Source: Trachipleistophora hominis (taxonomy: Eukaryota; Microsporidia; Pleistophoridae). Taken from it: a stretch of DNA of 12,533 bases. The stretch lies in the NCBI GenBank assembly GCA_000316135.1, contig JH994047.1:54458-66990 (forward strand), written 5' to 3'. This document shows, in pieces, positions 9,001 through 12,533 of this stretch. Every line of letters starts with the position of its first letter. Position 1 is the stretch's first letter. Under the pieces are notes generated by a model. The model made no database searches and was not told where the DNA came from. It was given only the letters and a program-made list of their open reading frames with translations. The position numbers were made by a program, and so were the translations under genes.

Positions 9001-9243
9001 TCTTCAAAGCAGGGCAATGAAATTTTGAACTAGAATTATGCAGTTTATACATTTCGTGTAGAGTAGTAGCAATAATTTTTAAACCCAGTAAATCATAAAA
9101 TTAAAGTCAAATGATTAGATACTAATTTGACACCTGATAGATTAAATACGTGAACGATAATCACAATGACACTCTTAAATTTTTTTCCTTGGTCAAACGT
9201 CTAAACATTAATATTAATATTCAACTATGAATAAGAGCATTCA

Positions 9244-9642
9244 TTAAGTAAATTGTGGCAGTTTCACAAAGTGCTGAAAAGAAAAGAAAATACTATCAAA
9301 ATTAATGAATACTAGTCCATCCAAGTATTTAAAAAGCATTTTGTCTTTGTTAGATTTTAACTTCCTTGTATTGAAAAATATAATATCTAAATAACTTTTT
9401 CAACTGTTTCTAAAACCTATTAAGACATTTATTGTGTTATATATTTTGTTTAAATTATTACAAAATAAATTTAAACCCGATATCAACCTTTTTATTGGTA
9501 GGTTGTAACAAACTATTAAGAAATGTACACGTTTATTTCGATTAGGAAGAGAAAATAGTGACCAACAAATATTAAAATATGTCATTAAATAAACAACTAA
9601 CATTCTATTCAATAAATGATATGTTAAAGATAGTTTTCCGAT
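9244..9642 (-). pseudogene. Possible gene relic, single frame with one internal TGA
   Basis: One minus-strand frame runs from 9642 (ATG at 9603) to TAA 9244-9246, about 132 codons broken only by TGA at 9400-9402. At this base composition about one codon in twelve should be a stop, so the run is longer than expected. The later half includes MLFKYLDGLVFINFDSIFF. Composition is low in G+C and there is no CCC signal. The opposite strand also yields a short plausible peptide, so the evidence is weak. No family recognised. Confidence 0.25.
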
Positions 9643-9862
9643 TTATTAAATTTAAATTTTATTGGTAGATTGAAATAATTAGAATTGTGAACAACTGTTA
9701 GGTCTCATTAAAGTAATAAATAAATGTAGTTTACTATGTTATTATTATCAAAGGCAACTGAATAAAGGTATCAGTCTCCATAAAAATAAACTTTACCAAT
9801 GATAATATACACATAAAGTGCATACTTTCTATGAACGAACAAACCATCAGAATATGAATTTG

Positions 9863-9914
9863 AGATCCAAACGTTAAATACCAACCTACATCAAAATAAC
9901 TAATCGTTGGCACA
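9863..9914. repeat. Diverged 52-bp direct repeat, copy 1
   Basis: It aligns with 10042-10092 over 52 columns with one gap and 11 substitutions, about 77 percent identity by hand. Ten of the eleven substitutions are transitions. It is followed by the most G+C-rich patch of the spacer (about 9921-9980). On the minus strand both copies read C-A-N-D, a stop, then G-(W or stop)-Y-L-x-x-G-S, with one extra base in this copy. Confidence 0.6.
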
Positions 9915-10041
9915 AATTAAAGCCATGAACCAAAGGCCAGTGGTCATGATCGGTTCCGGGGCACCAGAAGAATTGGTTTGATTGGATGATATGTTGTAAT
10001 GTGATAATTAAACAGACTTTGAATAATAAAACACAGATTAA

Positions 10042-10092
10042 AGATCCAGGCTCTAAATATCAACCTGTATAAGGTAATTAATCGTTAGCACA
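10042..10092. repeat. Diverged 52-bp direct repeat, copy 2
   Basis: Second copy of the element at 9863-9914, about 178 bases away in the same orientation. The shared core includes agatcca, taaata, caacct and taatcgtt. It could be the remnant of a tandem duplication or of a mobile element. No terminal inverted repeats or target duplications were seen. Confidence 0.6.
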
Positions 10093-10281
10093 TAGAAATA
10101 ATTGATTGAGCTATAACAATTTTAACAACCCATAATATACCAGGAATGTACCAATACTTTAGGTAATTTTTAAAACAACCCATTCATCAGTTTCAACAAA
10201 AGCCACGTATCAATTCATTTAAAAAACACGTCTCAATGTTATTAAAATTTAATTTATCAAAATCTACTTTATCATTCACGT

Positions 10282-10322
10282 AAATTTATTTAAAGTACAC
10301 ATTTTACTTGAGAAGGAAGCCC
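10282..10322 (+). promoter_or_regulatory. AAATTT-like and CCC-like signals of the kinase gene
   Basis: AAATTT lies at 10282-10287 and CCC at 10320-10322. Five bases (ttaga) separate CCC from the ATG at 10328. The CCC spacing matches the other two well-formed genes. The AAATTT is farther away than at the LRR gene and may be chance. Confidence 0.5.
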
Positions 10323-10327
10323 TTAGA

Positions 10328-11305
10328 ATGAACATGGATAAGGACAGAAACAAAATTTTAGAACTGCTGCAAACTATAAAAGAAGGACGCTGGAAACTTA
10401 CACAATTCAAATCGGGCAAGACGAATACCACACTATTTTGTACAAATGATGATTATAAGGTTGTAGCCAAGATATACGGCAAGAATACGAGCGATTTTAT
10501 TAATAGAGAGGTTGAAAAATCAAACATTTCGTATCTGCACACATATGGACTAGCGCCGCGTATGATGGCATCGTACGAAAATGGATTTATAATTGACTAT
10601 GTGCCAGGAAAGGAGCTGCAAGAGCAGGAGTTGCAGACGCACTACGAAGTAATAGCACGGAAAATGCGCAAATGGCACACCATTAAGAGCCCGGGAGTCC
10701 CTACACTATTCAAAACAATGTTAGACTGGTACTGGAAAGCACATGTACACCATAAAAGCTTGCTAGACAAGTACAATGTCTACGACTTTATTATAGAAAC
10801 GGAGCGCAGGGTCAAGCATTGTGAGGTAGGATTTTGCCATAACGATCTTCTCGCATCTAACATAATTATGTTGAACAGTCCGGTGTGTGAGCAAGACCTA
10901 GTCATAAGTTCAGTTACTCAGGAAAGCGCCCAGCCCGCATACGAAGTAGACGAAGTGCAATTCATAGATTTTGAGTACTCCAGTCCAAATTACATTGCAT
11001 ACGATGTTGCGAACCATTTTGCAGAATATGTCGGCTATTCATTGGATAAAAGTAGGATGCCCTCTGAAAGTTTTAAGAAGGAGTTTATAAGAACGTACAT
11101 GTATTCAGGGTTTACGGTCAATGATAAGATTATTGATGATTTCTTAGCTGACGTTAACCTGTTTATACCGGTTTCTCATTGTTATTGGGGATTGTGGGCA
11201 TTGCTGAAAGGACAGACCAGAGAAAAACACTTTGATTACTTCAAGTATGCGGAGTTCAAGCTAGAAATGATAAATTATAAAGTTAAAAACAATAGCAAGG
11301 AATAA
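10328..11305 (+). CDS. Choline/ethanolamine kinase
   Basis: 325 residues, a little shorter than animal and fungal enzymes, with all core motifs. Residues 28-36 (KSGKTNTTL) form the nucleotide loop. K48 in VVAKIYG and the INRE at 58-61 match the N-lobe. H171-N-D173-L-x3-N178 is the catalytic loop (Brenner motif). I213-D214-F-E-Y followed by D226-V-A-N-H-F-A-E is the metal and choline-kinase motif. W287-G-L-W closes the C-lobe. The enzyme transfers phosphate from ATP to choline or ethanolamine, the first step of the Kennedy pathway to phosphatidylcholine or phosphatidylethanolamine, in the cytosol. The sequence alone does not settle the substrate. The stretch between N178 and D214 appears longer than usual (roughly residues 183-207). 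The ATG at 10328 is preferred by CCC spacing; 10334 is an alternative. Confidence 0.92.
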   Translation: MNMDKDRNKILELLQTIKEGRWKLTQFKSGKTNTTLFCTNDDYKVVAKIYGKNTSDFINREVEKSNISYLHTYGLAPRMMASYENGFIIDYVPGKELQEQELQTHYEVIARKMRKWHTIKSPGVPTLFKTMLDWYWKAHVHHKSLLDKYNVYDFIIETERRVKHCEVGFCHNDLLASNIIMLNSPVCEQDLVISSVTQESAQPAYEVDEVQFIDFEYSSPNYIAYDVANHFAEYVGYSLDKSRMPSESFKKEFIRTYMYSGFTVNDKIIDDFLADVNLFIPVSHCYWGLWALLKGQTREKHFDYFKYAEFKLEMINYKVKNNSKE

Positions 11306-11306
11306 A
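11301..11306 (+). terminator. AATAAA overlapping the kinase stop codon
   Basis: The stop TAA at 11303-11305 lies inside AATAAA. Polyadenylation signals that overlap the stop are a known feature of compact microsporidian genes. Confidence 0.5.
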
Positions 11307-11639
11307 GTATAATATTAAAGGAAACTACAGTTCTTAATACAGCGTTTTTGTTTGTTTGTATGGTATTTAATATTATAAAAAGACAACTCACGAGTTGATT
11401 GGTCGATTCGAACTAAGCTATAAAAATCATCCATTGTTTCTTTAAAAATGTGAACTAATGTGTCGTTATCAAATTTATATTTTCTAAAACGTTTTTAGCC
11501 GTTATTTATGATCGATATCAAGAAAATACGTTACTGCCGATCAAAGTTATTTAATGATCTTCGGCTGAAAATACTTTTTTTACAAAATAGTATGTTTATT
11601 GATACATACCATTTCTTTCCATACAATAAAATTACTATT
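11307..11639. other. Spacer, nothing firm
   Basis: AT-rich. It contains a short hairpin (caact-cacg-agttg near 11384-11397) and a weak interrupted inverted repeat (gtttttagccg near 11490, cggctgaaaatac near 11563). Neither is strong enough to call. Confidence 0.4.
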
Positions 11640-12089
11640 TTAATCTGCAAGATCTTCTAGCCTTGTATAGGTCTTCAGGGTTCTTAGAAGTTCGGTAACA
11701 CTCATTAATATTATCCTGTTAGTATCACATAGAACATGATCCGCGTTCAGATCGTTGGTCTATCATCACATAAACTTTAGTAACGCACCATTTCTCAGGA
11801 TGGTGCTAAAAAATATTGACCGTAAAGAAATAGCAGACCTAAAATGTAATAAAAAAATGTAAAACATCTTTTATACACTAAGTTACCCTTCTGTCATAAT
11901 TAAAACAAATTTTTCTTCCAAAAAGACATTAAATATAGAAACAATGGAAAGGTCATATTCCACGCTTTTACAATGATAACATCCATACTATCTTTATCAC
12001 AACCTATTCGATAACAATTCAAAGGCCCATTCTATAATTAAGATGCACTTGTTTTGACAAATGAACGAAAACGTTATGACATTTTTCAT
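11640..12089 (-). pseudogene. Probable gene relic with frameshifts and a triple stop
   Basis: Minus-strand reading. An ATG at 12089 opens 30 codons (MKNVITFSFICQNKCILII and on) to TGA at 11997-11999. The overlapping frame p=1 is open 12031-11903 and includes CDKDSMDVIIVKAWNMTFPL, then continues with three stops to 11797. Frame p=2 is open 11867-11769 (FYIFLLHFRSAISLRS), meets three consecutive stops (TGATGATAG), and is open again to TAA 11640-11642, with SVTELLRTLKTYTRLEDLAD as the last codons. G+C at 11641-11810 is clearly higher than nearby. AATAAA lies about 40 bases past the end. The pattern suggests a dead gene of about 150 codons; family unknown. Part of the opposite strand is also open (about 11740-11855). 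Confidence 0.4.
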
Positions 12090-12533
12090 TTTTGCACGAG
12101 AACAGTGTAGTTAGTGTTTTACAGTTTTAGAGGTTTATTTTACATGTATGTATGTGTTATGCTTTAGGATATCCTTCTTACACAAAAAAGTAATTATATC
12201 TTCCAACTATCTCGTAATTGTATGTCGTTTGTATTTGTTACAAGAATATGATAATTGCTACTCTGTTTAGCTACTTTATAATTTCATATATTTATTTTTT
12301 TATATATTCGTGTAGTTTTACCATAACAATCATATATTTACTTTATTATTACAGTATTGTTTTTTTAGTCTATTTAAAGTATAAAAATTTGCAATTCATT
12401 TAATAATTAATTAAGTAGCGTATTATTTATGTTGTAATAAACGTATATACATGACAATTCATATTACTCTTTAGTAATACTTTGCTATTATGTTATTCAA
12501 ATGGACTTTCAAGCAAAAAAATATTTTATTATT
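12090..12533. other. AT-rich end of window, nothing supported
   Basis: A 61-codon plus-strand frame at 12218-12403 is almost entirely I, Y, F, S and L from low-complexity AT runs, with no start signal. I see no gene, RNA or repeat here. Confidence 0.5.

Larger units (their letters stand above)
7035..10319. other. 3.3-kb divergent spacer without an intact gene
   Basis: It separates two outward-facing genes. I find no ATG-started ORF of normal length with the CCC signal. It holds patches of higher G+C and long open but start-less or interrupted frames (7539-7796 plus; about 7829-8044 minus; 8216-8443 plus and 8234-8425 minus; 9244-9642 minus), a palindrome at 8983-9000 and a diverged repeat at 9863-10092. 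The best of these are listed separately. The rest is plain AT-rich sequence. Confidence 0.5.

Noticed and set aside
9938..9976. ggttccggggcacca resembling a tRNA 3' end
   Set aside because: No cloverleaf can be formed with the upstream sequence, and the patch lies in the diverged repeat region.
11395..11420. tRNA-like T-loop sequence (gattcgaac)
   Set aside because: No pairing T-stem, acceptor stem or D arm around it.
11485..11580. Interrupted inverted repeat around gtttttagccg / cggctgaaaatac
   Set aside because: It needs a gap, the arms are about 12 bases and the loop is about 60 bases, so it is too weak to call a transposon end or RNA structure.
12218..12403. 61-codon plus-strand ORF rich in I, Y and F
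   Set aside because: A translation of low-complexity AT sequence, with no flanking signals.

Overview
The window looks like nuclear DNA of a microsporidian. It is strongly AT-rich. Its genes are intronless, and three of the four main ones have a CCC-type signal exactly five bases before the ATG. The same three genes have an AATAAA polyadenylation signal on or close behind the stop codon. The gene content also fits: a long leucine-rich-repeat protein with a signal-peptide-like N-terminus and a compact choline/ethanolamine kinase. The LRR protein together with kilobase-long spacers suggests a larger-genome lineage such as Trachipleistophora or Vavraia. That placement is inference; no species marker such as rRNA is present.

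Layout. 84-2933 (-) encodes a 949-residue LRR / solenoid-repeat protein, probably secreted. 2950-4858 is a spacer with no intact gene but with coding-like debris, best seen on the minus strand at 3546-3905 and 4130-4845. 4906-5535 (+) is an unrecognised 209-codon ORF. It looks like the middle of a broken gene, because a signal-peptide-like start lies just upstream in another frame and coding-like sequence, including a membrane segment, continues downstream in shifted frames. 6315-7025 (-) encodes a multi-pass membrane protein with one good CPBP/Rce1 (type II CAAX protease) motif but apparently without the catalytic histidines. 7035-10319 is a long divergent spacer holding a diverged 52-bp direct repeat, an 18-bp perfect palindrome and several long open but start-less or interrupted frames. 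10328-11305 (+) encodes a well-conserved choline/ethanolamine kinase. 11640-12089 (-) is another probable gene relic, and the last 440 bases hold nothing I can support.

The genes do not form a pathway. The kinase starts the Kennedy pathway for phosphatidylcholine or phosphatidylethanolamine. The Rce1-like protein, if real, would sit in the ER membrane. The LRR protein, and the broken gene if it was ever intact, have the look of parasite proteins exported to the surface or host. The main theme is decay: three well-formed genes lie in DNA that appears to hold remnants of others. Reading peptides out of AT-rich spacer DNA by eye is prone to error, so the relic calls carry low to moderate confidence. 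No tRNA, rRNA, CRISPR array or intact transposon was recognised.
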